Shown: positions 1 to 11,086 of the stretch, piece after piece
Layout of the letters: every line of letters begins with the position of its first letter
Numbering within the stretch: position 1 is the first letter of the stretch
DNA from: Polyodon spathula
Lineage: Eukaryota; Chordata; Actinopteri; Acipenseriformes; Polyodontidae
Reading direction: 5' to 3'
NCBI RefSeq assembly: GCF_017654505.1
Contig: NC_054548.1
Location: 32,935,774-32,999,773 of the forward strand
Length of the DNA: 64,000 bases
Notes under the pieces: model-generated
The model's input: only the letters and a program-made list of their open reading frames with translations
What the model was told of the DNA's origin: nothing
The model's database searches: none
Program-made: the position numbers and the translations under genes

Positions 1-50
1 GATCTGGCTCCTTCATAGATCAAAAGACCCTTTGGGGTTGGTGCCTGCTT
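1..50 (-). CDS. candidate next exon (exon 7) of the DNHD1-like gene, cut by the window edge
   Basis: On the minus strand an AG at 51-52 precedes an open 50-nt stretch in phase 0, the phase required after exon 6. It reads KQAPTPKGLLIYEGAR. The stretch before the AG is only mildly pyrimidine-rich, and the exon runs off the window, so no donor can be seen. Support is phase compatibility and position only. Confidence 0.3.
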
Positions 51-534
51 CTATCTCATAGACAAGATAACAAACTGGTTTATTTTATGGTATAGAGAGG
101 GGTTGTTACCTTGGGCTGAGTGCCCTTGATTATGTACGTAGCTAATTAAAATACTGATTACTGTCACAAGTCTCAAGCTCGGGCTGGTTTCATCTTCAAA
201 GACTTCAGCTGGGTGTCCACAAGGAGGGGAGCTGGTTTTGTAGTGTATTTAAACCACTGTATTTCTGAATTAAGGTACTCTCTCTCACACACTGACACTC
301 TCTCATTATCCAAACGGGTATTTGAAAGTTTTCAATCAATACAGAGTCCTGCAGGGTTAAACCTACAGTATTGTATTGTTTTGTTTTGAAGATTTGTCCA
401 TGCAGTTCATATATGATTACGTTCTGTACTGTGTATCACTGGATTTCCTTTTGTGTCATAATTAAGCTGTTTCTTACAACCCCCAGTATGGTGGCCATAG
501 CAGATCATAGGTCAAAGCAAAGAATGTCATTATA
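51..534. other. unassigned intron sequence
   Basis: I recognise no coding or repeat family here. The sequence lies directly before the TA target duplication of the first Tc1 element. Confidence 0.5.
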
Positions 535-568
535 CACTGAACAAAAATATAAAAGCAACATGTAAAGT

Positions 569-713
569 GTTGTTGAAGCTGACACCCTGGGATCCTTCAA
601 GAAGCTGCTTGATGTGATTTTGGGATCAATAAGCTACTAACAACCAAATGAGCAAGATGGGCTGAATGGCCTCCTCTCGTTTGTAAACTTTCTTATGTTC
701 TTATGTTCTTATG
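569..713 (+). mobile_element. CR1 3'-end fragment inserted in Tc1 copy A
   Basis: The fragment matches the last about 145 nt of the full CR1 at 10708-10858, including the ILGSISY coding end and the TTCTTATG octamer tail. Comparison with the other Tc1 copy shows about a dozen Tc1 bases were lost at the insertion point. Confidence 0.9.
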
Positions 714-904
714 AGCTGAAATAAAAGATCCCAGAAATTTTCCATATGCACAGAAAGCTTATTTCTCTCAAATTGTTTGCACAAATTTGTTTACATCCCT
801 GTTAGTGAACATTTCTCCTTTGCCAAGATAATTCATCCACCTGACAGGTGTGGCATATCAAGAAGCTGATTAAACAGCATGATCATTACACAGGTGCATC
901 TTGT

Positions 905-1953
905 GCTGGGGACGAGAAAAGGCCACTCTAAAATATGCAGTTTTGTCACACAACACAATGCCACAGATGTTTTGAGGGAGCGTGCAATTGGCAATTGGAA
1001 TGTCCACCAGAGCTGTTGCCAGAGAATTGAATGTTCATTTCTCTACCATAAGCCACCTCCAATGTCATTTTAGAGAATTTGGCAGTACGTCCAACCGGCC
1101 TCACAACCACAGACCACGTGTAACCACGCCAGCCCAGGACCTCCACATCCGGCTTCTTCACCTGCGGGATCGTCTGAGACCAGCCACTAGGACAGCTGAT
1201 GAAACTGTGGATTTGCACAACCGAAGAATTTCTACACAAACTGTCTGACACCGTCTCAGGGAAGCTCATCTGCGTGCTCGTCGTCCTCATCAGGGTCTTG
1301 ACCTGACTGCAGTTCGGCATCATAATCGACTTCAGTGGGCAAATGCTCACCTTCGATGGCCACTGGCACAATGGAGAAGTGTGCACTTCACGGATGAATC
1401 CTGGTTTCAACTGTACTGGGCAGATGGCAGACAGCGTGTATGGCGTCGTGTGGGTGAGCTGTTTGCTGATGTCGGTTGTGAACAGAGTGCCCCATGGTGG
1501 CGGTGGGGTTATGGTATGGGCAGGCATAAGCTACGGACAATGAACACATTTGCATTTTATCGATGGCAATTTGAATGCACAGAGATACCATGACGAGATC
1601 CTGAGGCCCATTGTTGTGCCATTCATCCGCCGCCATCACCTCATGTTTCAGCATGATAATGCACGGCCCCATGTTGCAAGGATCTGTACACAATTCCTGG
1701 AAGCTGAAAATGTCCCTGTTCTTCCATGGCCTGCATAATCACTAGACATGTCAGCTATTGAGCATGTTTTGGATGCTCTGGATTGACGTGTACGACAACG
1801 TGTTCCAGTTCCCGCCAATATCCAGCAACTTCGCACAGCCATTGAAGAGGAGTGGGACAACATTCCACAGGCCACAACCAACAGCCTGATCAACTCTATA
1901 CAAAGGAGATGTGCCACGCTGCATGAGGCAAATGGTGGTCACTCCAGATACTG
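905..1953 (+). pseudogene. Tc1-type transposase, broken (copy A)
   Basis: Fragments in more than one frame together give a Tc1 transposase. An N-terminal helix-turn-helix part (around 982-1248, MSTRAVARELNVHFSTISHL) is followed by the catalytic part. The first catalytic Asp is in HFTDESWFQLYW (about 1387-1420) and the second in QHDNARPH (about 1648-1671). The Glu is in MSAIEHV (about 1750-1770), 34 residues after the second Asp, as in Tc1 DD34E enzymes. In-frame stops lie after ISTQTV (1246) and between the last two catalytic residues (1736-1738), and a frameshift lies near 1550. Such enzymes cut and paste the element at TA sites in the nucleus. This copy cannot make one, though its termini could still be mobilised in trans. 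Confidence 0.88.
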
Positions 1954-2444
1954 ACTGGTTTTCTGATCCGAGCCCCTAGCTTTTTTTTAAGATATCTGTG
2001 ACCAACAGATGCATATCTGTATTCCCAGTCATGTGAAATCAAAAGATTAGGGCCTAATAAATTTATTTCTATTGACTGATTTCCTTATATGAACTGTAAC
2101 TCAGTAAAATCTTTGAAATTGTTGCATGTTGCGTTTATATTTTTGTTCAGTGTATTTTGTCCAACTTTGAAAAAGTTTATGAGATATTAGCAGTAGTAGG
2201 CATGGCGGCAGCAGTTTTGCAAATACAAGGATGCTTAATAAGTTTTGTATATGAAATTAGGATGACACTGCAAAGTACTGATAAGGGTATTTACTGGGGT
2301 GAAAAAAAAGCTCTATGAAATTGAAGAAACAAAACTAAACATTGTAATAAAAAAAAAAAAAAAAAAACATGAAAACACAGAATCTTAAAGTGTGTACTCT
2401 CTATCATTGATATGGCCAGAAATTAAAGCAAATGATAAGCCTAC

Positions 2445-2696
2445 CTGCATGACCTTCTTGATGAAGGTGGTGACCTCTCGCTGTGCAATAGTAACCAGGT
2501 TCTGGATAATCATGTGATCAGCTAAGGAGGCCATGTCCCCAAGCCTCTCCAGGATGATCTTTGCCTCCTGCAAACTCTTATATACTTCTATCTGTTGGGT
2601 GTGCTGTAGAGAGATAGACTGTGTCCCAAAGCCTGACTTAGCCTTCTCAAACTGGGTCTGCAGGTCCTGAAATACCTTATAACTGTCATCTTGTAC
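2445..2696 (-). CDS. dnhd1: DNHD1-like gene, coding exon 6
   Basis: This is an 84-codon exon in phase 0 at both ends (residues about 371-454 of the joined frame). The acceptor is ..CGGCAG before 2696 and the donor GTAGGC follows 2445. It reads from VQDDSYKVFQDLQTQFEKAK to TIAQREVTTFIKKVMQ. The content is charged and helical, typical of the N-terminal stem that binds other chains in dyneins. It is separated from exon 5 by a 142-nt intron. Confidence 0.8.
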
Positions 2697-2838
2697 CTGC
2701 CGGAAATAATCTCACATGATTATAGGCATCCAACCACAACTGTGACCAATAAGAAGTTTATAATATTTCTATTTTTCAAATAAGAATTCTATAGGACATG
2801 AAAGAAAAAAAAAGTTTCAAAAAAAGAGGCGCATGTAC

Positions 2839-2995
2839 CATGTTCAATATAATAGTGCGGTACTGAAGAAATTTCTCAAGGCGGCCCCTGGCCTCATGGT
2901 TTTTCCTGTAGAGGGCCCCCTGGAACTGGATAAGAGTGTAGCTCTGTGAGTCATCCACGGGCAGCCAGTGGACTCTCTTTAGCTCTTCTATCAGT
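2839..2995 (-). CDS. dnhd1: DNHD1-like gene, coding exon 5
   Basis: This 157-nt exon (residues about 318-370) starts with one base completing an Arg codon and ends in phase 0 (..LNM, donor GTACAT). The acceptor is TTTTCAG. It encodes LIEELKRVHWLPVDDSQSYT and a continuing amphipathic helical stretch. The intron on its 5' side is the 22-kb intron 4. Confidence 0.82.
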
Positions 2996-3761
2996 CTGAA
3001 AAGAGTGTTGCAGAGTGATATATTAATGGCTACAATCAGCTGAATTTAAAGAGAAGACGTTAAGATGTCTGAGAGCCCTTTGATGCCACGGGTTGCTTTA
3101 AACTGCAGAGTTTTAAAAAGTAACCAGGATAACCGAAAGAGAAAATAATATACAAAGTGATTATCAACAAGAATAATAATACAAAAGGTGACATGTCATA
3201 TTTCAGACTTGTACAACGCTGCAAATCTTGAGTTTGGATTGAGAATGGATTTCAATAAATACAATCACGTCAAGAAGTTTTGTGGTTCTCCAAACATTAT
3301 ACAGTGGCTATAGTAAGTATTCACCACCACATCCTACACCCCCCACCCCACCTTGGACGTTTTCACAGTTTGTTGTGTTACAACCTGAAATGGATTTAAA
3401 TGGGATTTCTTTTCATTTGATTTACACAACTTACTCAACACTTTCAATGTGTGCAAAAATGGGGGGGGTGGGGGGGTGGTGAAAAAACAAATCAATTAAA
3501 TATAAAAACCTGAGAAGTCTTCATTAGATAAGTATTCCAGCCCTTTGCTATGACACTCCTAAATAAACTCAGGTGCAACCAATTGCCTTCAGAATTCACA
3601 CAATAAGTTAAACGGAGTCCACCTGTGTGCAATAAAAGTGGTTCACATGATTTCAGATTAAATACACCCGTCTCTGTAAGGTCCCACAGCTGGGTAGTGC
3701 ATTCAAAGCAAAGATACTACCATAAAGACCAAGGAGCTTTCAAAACAACTCTGGGATAAAG

Positions 3762-5491
3762 TTGTGGAAAGGCACAGATCAGGGGAGGGGTATAAAGATT
3801 TCAAAGACATTGAATATCCCTTGGAGCACAGTCAAGAAGAGGAACATATACTGCACAACCCAGAATCTGCTTAGAGCAGGCTGTCCTCCCAAACTGCGCA
3901 GCCAGGTAAGAAGGGCATTGGTCAGAGAAGCTACCAAGAGGCCAATGACAACTCTGAAAGACCTACAGCGTTCCATGACTGAGATGGAAGAACCTGTCCA
4001 TGTGTCAACAATAGCTGAGGTAATCCACAAATCTGGCCTGTATTCAGTGCTTAATTTGAAAATCACGAGGTGCTGGAGCTCAATGTGAACAGGAGAGAGT
4101 GGATGTAAGAGGGGGAGGGGAGGTACTGGAGCACTTAAGTATATAACGCTTAACATCAATGTAATGCACTTTCAACACATTTTCAAGCCACCAGTGTAGA
4201 TAACACATTAACACGGTAACATAAAAAACCAAACTTTTTTTTACTTAGTAATTTCAAATTCGTCATTTGATGAAGTTTAAATTGTTCAGTAGACCAAACG
4301 GTCGGCAGCACCGGAGTTTCTTTACCTAGTTTCATATCTTCTTCACTTGATGAATCGTCTGGTGCATCCCGCTCCTCATTTTCCATAGCCATGCTGTTAA
4401 CCACAGCATCATCATTAGTCGCAAACACATCAGTAGCACAACTCACACCTGCCTGCTGCACGGGGCTTTCTTTGTTTCTAGTTTGTTTTGACATGGGTTC
4501 AGGTTCACCATCAGAAATTGTTCTGGTAGTTTTGCCTTTTGGCCATTTTTACACAAACAGGGTTGCAATTTCACAATTAGGGTTGCAATCATTTCATAAT
4601 TAGACAAGGTAAGGCAAGCAGTGATGACGCGGGCGCTCCGGGAGCCCTGAATCAGTTGTTGAGGGCATGATGCAGTGTTGACTATTACACATGGGCGGGG
4701 CTATGAAGATATTCACACAGTGTAGTGAGCAAATCACAATTTTTTTGACGAAATCTAATCAAGGAGTTAAGATAAAACAGTGACCGTCTTTAAAATTATT
4801 TTTAAATTGTAAACGCGCATGTTTAATTTTTTATGTCAAGAGGAGCCAGAGCTGTGCTTAGAGGTCCCGGAGCTCAGACAGTCTCAAATTGAGAGGTACC
4901 GGACCTGAGCTCTGGTGAGCTCAGCCATAAATTAAGCACTGCTTGTATGGAAAAGTGACAAGAAGGAAGCCATTTGTGTAAAATCCCACTTGGAACTTGC
5001 AAAAATGCATGTGGGAGACTCTGAAAAGACGTGGCAAAAGATTCTGTGGTCCGATGAAACAAAAATTGAACTATTTGGCCTAAATGCAAAGCATTTTGTC
5101 TGGCGCAAACCCAGCACAGCACATCTCCCAGGTAACACCATCCCTACTGTGAAGCATGGTGGTGGCAGAAAGGGGATCTATGGGGATGCTTTTCATCGAC
5201 AGGGACTGGGAAGCTTGTCAGGGTAGAGGGCAAAATGGATGGAGCTAAATACAGGCAAATCCTTGATGAAAACCTGCTTCAGTCTGCAAAAGACCTACAA
5301 CTGGGATGGAGATTCACCTTCAGCAGACCAATAACCCAAAGCACAATGTCCTAGAGTGGCCCAGTCAAAGCCCAGACTTGAATCCGGTTGAATCTGTGGC
5401 AAGACATAAAGATTGCTGTCCGCCAACGATCCCCATCCACTTGACAGAGCTTGAACAATTTTGCCAAGAAGAATGGGTGAATATTGTATGA
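3762..5491 (+). pseudogene. Tc1-type transposase, interrupted (copy B)
   Basis: The N-terminal helix-turn-helix region is at 3762-4044 (ISKTLNIPWSTVKK, then VREATKRPMTTLKDLQRS). The frame is cut at codon Tyr of SGLYSV by the hAT insert and resumes at about 4950. The first catalytic Asp is in ILWSDETKIELFG (about 5040-5080). The motif that normally carries the second Asp appears as QQTNNPKH (about 5322-5345), with the catalytic Asp apparently lost, and the Glu is in PDLNPVES. Several frame breaks occur and part of the middle is missing. It is a dead copy. Confidence 0.85.
4045..4941 (-). mobile_element. hAT-type element nested in Tc1 copy B
   Basis: Termini CAGTGCTTAATTTG and its inverse ATAAATTAAGCACTG bound the insert. 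The 8-bp flanks CCTGTATT (4037-4044) and CTTGTATG (4942-4949) match at 6 of 8 positions, the duplication size of hAT transposons. A minus-strand frame (4183-4494) has an acidic stretch followed by WSTEQFKLHQ and KKKFGFLCYR. This loosely resembles the region before a zinc finger in some hAT transposases, but it stops early. Most likely a non-autonomous or decayed hAT. Confidence 0.7.
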
Positions 5492-5949
5492 TCCAGATGT
5501 GCAAACCTGGTAGACTTACTCCAAAAGACTCACAGCTGTAATTGTTTCCAAAGATGGTTCTACCAAATATTCAGTACTACCAAATATTGAGGGGGGTGAA
5601 TACTTATCAAGACATTTCAGTCTTTTTTATTTTTCATTAACTGTTGTTTCATAACAAAAATGTTCTTGCATCTTCAAAGTGTTGAGTAGGTTGTGTAAAT
5701 CAAAGGGAAAAAAATCAATTTAAATGTATCAAGATTTCAGGTTGTAACACAACAAACTGAGTATGTCCATGGGGGGTGAACACTTACTATAGGTACTGTA
5801 CATTTACTACCAAAGCAGAATGAATTGATGGGACATTCGTTCTTTATTTTATGCCTAAGAAACTGGTTTCTATAATGGTGACCACCGCCCAAACTAATTC
5901 CATGTGGCAGTCCCCACCCTTAGTACACATTTCCTAACTATAGATTGTT

Positions 5950-6261
5950 ATTTACAGTATAATCGTAAATCTCGAAAAACTACTCTTAAATCTTTTGTAG
6001 TCATTTTTGTATTACTTTAGTATAAATACATGTTAATTTGGATTCATATGTTGTTTTTTTCTGACTTTATGTGAATGAAAAGACACACATTTGCCTGTTT
6101 TCCCATTGGAAATAGTGATATTTTGAAATATCACTGTCCTGGTCACAAAAGCAAAGTTTGTGGGGAATAATAGCCATTTTCTATACTTTTGAGGCATAAG
6201 CAATTAGGAAATAACACTTACTACCCAGGAACAAAAAAAAAAAAAAATTTGTTACACAGTG
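5950..6261 (+). mobile_element. right half of a fold-back MITE (same family as 30987-31533)
   Basis: About 310 bp match the centre and right arm of the fold-back element at 30987-31533 and end in the same GTTACACAGTG terminus followed by TTA. The left arm is missing or too diverged to recognise. Confidence 0.75.
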
Positions 6262-6269
6262 TTATTAGT

Positions 6270-6367
6270 TCAATTAAGGATTTAGTTAAGTAATTGAGAG
6301 TTCAGTTGGAATGAAAACCAGAAGACACAGGGGGGTCCCGAAGACCGGGTTTGAGAACCCCGGTACT
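6270..6367. repeat. MITE-like tail (CCAGAAG..GACCGGGTTTGAGAACC)
   Basis: It has a layout like the right arm of the hAT fold-back at 32663-32821 (GTTGGAATGAAAACCAGAAG, then a G-rich end with TTGAGAACC). Only one arm is present, so family assignment is weak. Confidence 0.4.
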
Positions 6368-7195
6368 AGGGAAAGAGTGATACCAAACGTCAACTTTACT
6401 TACCAAAGTGTAAAAAGCATGCAAGTAAACAGTGGGAAATGTGTATTTTGTGGCTACTTTTACACAGCCACATAGTTCAATTGTTTAATTGATTGATTGC
6501 TTTATTGATTCATAGAAAAGTGCGTAATGTGGCCAAGTGATAATTGAGTGATTGATTGTCAATTAACCCCGGTACAAACAGGTCTTAAATGCTTGGTTTA
6601 TAGCTGTGTTAAAGCAAAGACTTAAGAGACCTGTGGGAACAGACCTAAAGAAAAGGTATTGTGATAAAAGTGTTTCAGTGACTGGTAAACGGGTTAGCTG
6701 TCTGGATTATAGTTTAGAACTTATTTAAAAGTTTTGTTAGCACTCCTTGGAGGAGTTAAGTCTTTTGTTTTATTTGTTTTATTTTGTTTTATGAATAAAT
6801 ATACAGTCATGGCCCTGTTTGAACCTTGTGAACACCCTGTCGTGGGTTACTGCTTACATATTATTGTGTTCCTAATATGTTGTCCGATCTAAATGGGCAT
6901 AAATGACTGGACAATAACAAAATGGTCAACTCCCTAAAAAAACTTAAAAATAATATTGGGGTTTATATAAGATAACCACAAGTAATAATATATTTCCATA
7001 CATGCCAACAGTCCCTATGTGACCGGGACAGTCCAGATTTTGTAGGAAATGCATAGGAAAAAAATCCTGATATTTTATCCTTTGACTAAGACATTTACTA
7101 ACATTGTAGCTAACAAAATAATTCAAATTGCTTTGCTTTTTTCTTTTTTTAAAGAAATAATGGATGATGATGATAAAGATTAACTATATGGAACT

Positions 7196-7261
<66 letters not shown>

Positions 7262-7860
7262 TTTGCTATTTCTGCAAGATTATTAGGCTTCACAGTGTAT
7301 CTTGGCTTAAAAAGAACAGCAGTACAAGCTACACTGAAAACTTTAAACCTTGTTTTCATCGTTGAAAGTGGATGTTAGATAAGAGAACTTTACTAAATTA
7401 GATACCATTGCAGTGTTACATTTCTATCTAACCAAGAACACATTATAAACAAGACTTAAATCTTATTGGAGAGAAAAAATGAACAGTAGTACTTTGTAGG
7501 ACTTTGTACAGGAACAGAAAAGGGAGATGCAGGAGCTCATGGAAATGCAGAAGGTTGCCAAAGAAACTAAGTGAAAGAATTCACAGTTGTATTCAAAGAA
7601 TCGCTGAATAAATCATTTATTTGGAAAGTTTTTATTACACTTGCTGTATAAAAATGTTACTGGGCTGAATAATTGTTGAAAAAATTAATTGTTCTATTTT
7701 TAGAAAGTTTTTATTTTATTTTGCTGTACAACAATACTTACATATAATAGAAACCTCTTAATTGCAAGTGTAAATGGCACTGAGCCACCCCGGTAAATGA
7801 AACATACAATATGCAACAATATCACAATATGGTGGAACAACATAGTTTTCAATCCGTACA
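6368..7860. other. unassigned AT-rich intron sequence with a (TA)n run
   Basis: I see no frame or known repeat apart from the (TA)n run at 7199-7255. The last part approaches the 5' edge of the CR1 element, whose exact start I cannot place. Confidence 0.4.
7199..7255. repeat. (TA)n microsatellite
   Basis: About 57 bp of uninterrupted TA dinucleotides. Confidence 0.98.
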
Positions 7861-10858
7861 GCACATGCTTGGTCAAGGGAACTAGTCTACTTGGAGAAAA
7901 GATCCTCGAACAGGTTCGGAAGCATTTAAACTAGAAAGGAAGGGGGGAGAAATCAACAAAAAAACAGAAGGGAGACCGCATCAAAACAAGAACAACAACT
8001 CAGGTAAGACAACCATTAAATGTATTTATCTAAATGCTAGAAGTATCAGAAACAAAATTCTAGAACTTGAAGCTACTGCACTAACAGGTAACTATGATGT
8101 GATAGGTGTTACAGAAACGTGGTTATCTGAGAGTGATGGGGACGAATATAATATTTGTGGGTATACACTGTATAGGAAAGACAGGCAGGACAGAAGAGGA
8201 GGAGGGGTAGCGCTATACATAAGAAACAGTCTTGAAGCCCAGGTGTTAAACCTGGACAAAGAAAATAAAACCGAATCAATATGGGTCAGAATAACAGACA
8301 AAAATTCAAAAGGCATAATAATAGGAGCATGCTATAGACCGCCAGATTCAGACGGTGAGCACAATAATCTGTTATACAATGACATTAGAAATGTGTGTAG
8401 CAAAGGAGAAGCCATACTAATGGGGGATTTCAACTTCCCCCAAATAAAATGGGAAAACCCGGTGGGTAGCGCGAAGGATGAAATAGAAATGGTGGAAATG
8501 ACAAATGACTGCTTCCTAACACAATTTGTGAAGGCACCCACTAGAGGGGAGGCATGCCTTGATTTAGTCTTTTCAAATAACGAAGATAGAATAACTAAAA
8601 CAGAGGTCAGAGAACCACTGGCAAACTCAGACCACAACATGGTCTCATTTGAAGTGTTTTTTAAATCCTCAAAAGTAAAGACTAAAGCTAAGGTTTACAA
8701 TTTTAGAAAAGCAAACTATGAAGGCATGAAACAGAGACTAACAGAAGTAGATTGGAGTAAAATAGAGAAAACACCCACAGAAGAAGGATGGTTGTTCTTC
8801 AAAAACGTAGTACTAGAGGCGCAAAACAATTATATCCCTAAAGTAGACAAATCTAAATGTAAAACTAAATTGCCAAAATGGTTTAATAGATCAATTAAAA
8901 AAAATATTCAGCGAAAAAAGGCACTTTACAGAGCATTAAAAAAGGACCAAAAAGAAAGTACACAGAAAGAGTACACAGATCTGCAAATGCAAGTCAAAAA
9001 GGAAGTTAGAAAGGCCAAGAGAGAAATAGAAATGAACATTGCTAAGGGAGCTAAAACCAATTCCAAAATGTTTTTCCAATATTACAACAGCAAGAGAACA
9101 TTCAAAGAGGAGATTAAATGTTTAAGAGATACAAATGGCAAAATCGTAGAGGAAGAAAAAAAAATAGCAAATATATTAAATGATTACTTTTCACAAGTTT
9201 TTACAAAGGAAGATACTGACAACATGCCCCACATGTCATCCAGTTCCTATCCAGTTTTAAATAACTTTAGCATAACTGAGGCAGAAGTGTTAAAGGGACT
9301 AGGAGCTCTTAAAATAAACAAATCCCCTGGGCCGGATGAGATCCTCCCAGTAGTACTCAAAGAAATGAAAGAAGTAATTTACAAACCGCTAACCAAGATC
9401 ATGCAGCAGTCTCTTGACACAGGGGTGGTACCGACAGACTGGAAAATTGCAAATGTAATACCGATCCACAAAAAGGGAAACAAAACTGAACCAGGTAACT
9501 ACAGACCAGTAAGCCTGACTTCTATTATATGCAAACTTATGGAAACTATAATAAGAGCCAAAATGGAAAATTACCTATATGGTAACAGGGTACTGGGAGA
9601 CAGTCAACATGGTTTTAGGAAAGGGAGATCGTGCCTAACTAACTTGCTTGATTTTTTTGAGGATGCAACATCGATAATGGATAATTGCAAAGCATATGAC
9701 ATGGTTTATTTAGATTTCCAGAAAGCTTTTGACAAAGTCCCGCACAAAAGATTAATTCTCAAACTGAACGCAGTTGGGATTCAAGGAAACACATGTACAT
9801 GGATTAGGGAGTGGTTAACATGTAGAAAACAGAAAGTACTGATTAGAGGAAAAACCTCAGAATGGAGTGTGGTAACCAGCGGTGTACCACAGGGATCAGT
9901 ATTAGGTCCTCTGCTATTCCTAATCTACATTAATGATTTAGATTCTGGTATAGTAAGCAAACTTGTTAAATTTGCAGACGACACAAAAGTAGGAGGAGTG
10001 GCAAACACTGTTGCAGCAGCAAAGGTCATTCAAAATGATCTAGACAAGATTCAGAACTGGGCAGACACATGGCAAATGACATTTAATAGAGAAAAGTGTA
10101 AGGTACTGCACGCAGGAAATAAAAATGTACATTATAAATATCATATGGGAGATATTGAAATTGGAGAAGGAATCTATGAAAAAGACCTAGGAGTTTTTGT
10201 TGACTCAGAAATGTCTTCATCTAGGCAATGTGGGGAAGCTATAAAAAAGGCTAACAAGATACTCGGATACATTGTGAAAAGTGTTGAATTTAAATCAAGG
10301 GAAGTAATGTTAAAACTGTACAATGCACTTGTAAGACCTCATCTTGAATATTGTGTGCAGTTCTGGTCACCTCGCTATAAAAAAGATATTGCTGCTCTAG
10401 AAAGAGTGCAAAGAAGAGCGACCAGAATTATTCCGGGCTTAAAAGGCATGTCATATGCAGACAGGCTAAAAGAATTGAATCTGTTCAGTCTTGAACAAAG
10501 AAGACTACGTGGCGACCTAATTCAAGCATTCAAAATTCTAAAAGGTATTGACAGTGTCGACGCAAGGGACTTTTTCAGCCTGAAAAAAGAAACAAGGACC
10601 AGGGGTCACAAATGGAGTTTAGAAAAAGGGGCATTCAGAACAGAAAATAGGATACACTTTTTTACACAGAGAATTGTGAGGGTCTGGAATCAACTCCCCA
10701 GTAATGTTGTTGAAGCTGACACCCTGGGATCCTTCAAGAAGCTGCTTGATGAGATTTTGGGATCAATAAGCTACTAACAACCAAACGAGCAAGATGGGCC
10801 GAATGGCCTCCTCTCGTTTGTAAACTTTCTTATGTTCTTATGTTCTTATGTCATTTCA
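7861..10858 (+). mobile_element. CR1-like LINE with intact ORF2, 5' truncated
   Basis: This non-LTR retrotransposon covers a short 5' stretch, the complete ORF2 frame, a short 3' UTR and a 3' end of three TTCTTATG-type octamers, the tail style of CR1 elements. No ORF1 is present, so the copy is 5' truncated. It lies antisense to the host gene in intron 4. At least five further fragments of the same 3' end occur in this window (569, 21265, 30236, 53514 and 63799). Confidence 0.88.
8099..10777 (+). CDS. CR1-type ORF2: apurinic endonuclease plus reverse transcriptase
   Basis: This is an 892-codon uninterrupted frame. Residues about 1-190 form an APE-type endonuclease: VTETWL, YRPPD (80-83), MGDFNFPQIKW (108-118) and SDHNMVSFE (177-185). 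Residues about 370-700 form the reverse transcriptase: NYRPVSLTS (about 466), YLDFQKAFDKVPH (about 536), SGVPQGSVLGPLLF and KFADDTK with the catalytic Asp pair (about 626). The C terminus has the WNQLPSNVVEADTLGSFKK block typical of CR1. The frame continues upstream without a stop to about 7885 and includes NARSIRNK at about 8036, but has no ATG there; ATG 8099 is the first in-frame Met after that stop. The protein nicks target DNA and primes cDNA synthesis. All visible catalytic motifs look intact, suggesting recent insertion. No host function is implied. Confidence 0.92.
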   Translation: MIGVTETWLSESDGDEYNICGYTLYRKDRQDRRGGGVALYIRNSLEAQVLNLDKENKTESIWVRITDKNSKGIIIGACYRPPDSDGEHNNLLYNDIRNVCSKGEAILMGDFNFPQIKWENPVGSAKDEIEMVEMTNDCFLTQFVKAPTRGEACLDLVFSNNEDRITKTEVREPLANSDHNMVSFEVFFKSSKVKTKAKVYNFRKANYEGMKQRLTEVDWSKIEKTPTEEGWLFFKNVVLEAQNNYIPKVDKSKCKTKLPKWFNRSIKKNIQRKKALYRALKKDQKESTQKEYTDLQMQVKKEVRKAKREIEMNIAKGAKTNSKMFFQYYNSKRTFKEEIKCLRDTNGKIVEEEKKIANILNDYFSQVFTKEDTDNMPHMSSSSYPVLNNFSITEAEVLKGLGALKINKSPGPDEILPVVLKEMKEVIYKPLTKIMQQSLDTGVVPTDWKIANVIPIHKKGNKTEPGNYRPVSLTSIICKLMETIIRAKMENYLYGNRVLGDSQHGFRKGRSCLTNLLDFFEDATSIMDNCKAYDMVYLDFQKAFDKVPHKRLILKLNAVGIQGNTCTWIREWLTCRKQKVLIRGKTSEWSVVTSGVPQGSVLGPLLFLIYINDLDSGIVSKLVKFADDTKVGGVANTVAAAKVIQNDLDKIQNWADTWQMTFNREKCKVLHAGNKNVHYKYHMGDIEIGEGIYEKDLGVFVDSEMSSSRQCGEAIKKANKILGYIVKSVEFKSREVMLKLYNALVRPHLEYCVQFWSPRYKKDIAALERVQRRATRIIPGLKGMSYADRLKELNLFSLEQRRLRGDLIQAFKILKGIDSVDARDFFSLKKETRTRGHKWSLEKGAFRTENRIHFFTQRIVRVWNQLPSNVVEADTLGSFKKLLDEILGSISY

Positions 10859-11047
10859 CCTGGAGGGGGAAATTGACCCCGCCCCTCAACGGCTTCTTTT
10901 CTGTCTTTACCAACCTGCTGTTCCCCCCATTGGCTGGCATGCTTTCAGCCAGTAACCAGTTCACCCAGAAGACACTTAGGAGGTGAAATAACGAGGACGT
11001 TCAAACAAGACATAGAAAAAAAATCTGTAATTTAGCAGGGAAAAATC

Positions 11048-11086
<39 letters not shown>

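Larger units (their letters stand above)
535..2152 (+). mobile_element. Tc1/mariner element, copy A, with CR1 fragment inserted
   Basis: The element is bounded by TA at 533-534 and 2153-2154. Inverted termini begin CACTGAACAAAAATATAAA at the left and are mirrored at the right end. It encodes a decayed DD34E transposase on the plus strand. A CR1 3' end sits near its left end. A second, shorter copy of the same family lies at 44498-45527 in the opposite orientation and lacks that CR1 insert, which confirms the limits of the insert. Confidence 0.9.
3302..5798 (+). mobile_element. Tc1/mariner element, copy B, split by a hAT element
   Basis: TA at 3300-3301 and 5799-5800 flank termini CAGTGGCTATAGTAAGTATT (left) and the mirrored TACTTACTATAGG-type right end. 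Removing the 897-bp hAT insert and its duplication leaves about 1.59 kb, a normal Tc1 length. It lies in intron 4. Confidence 0.88.

Noticed and set aside
946..1693. Minus-strand frames of 193 and 101 codons
   Set aside because: They are the reverse strand of the Tc1 transposase relic, which has the recognisable catalytic motifs on the plus strand.
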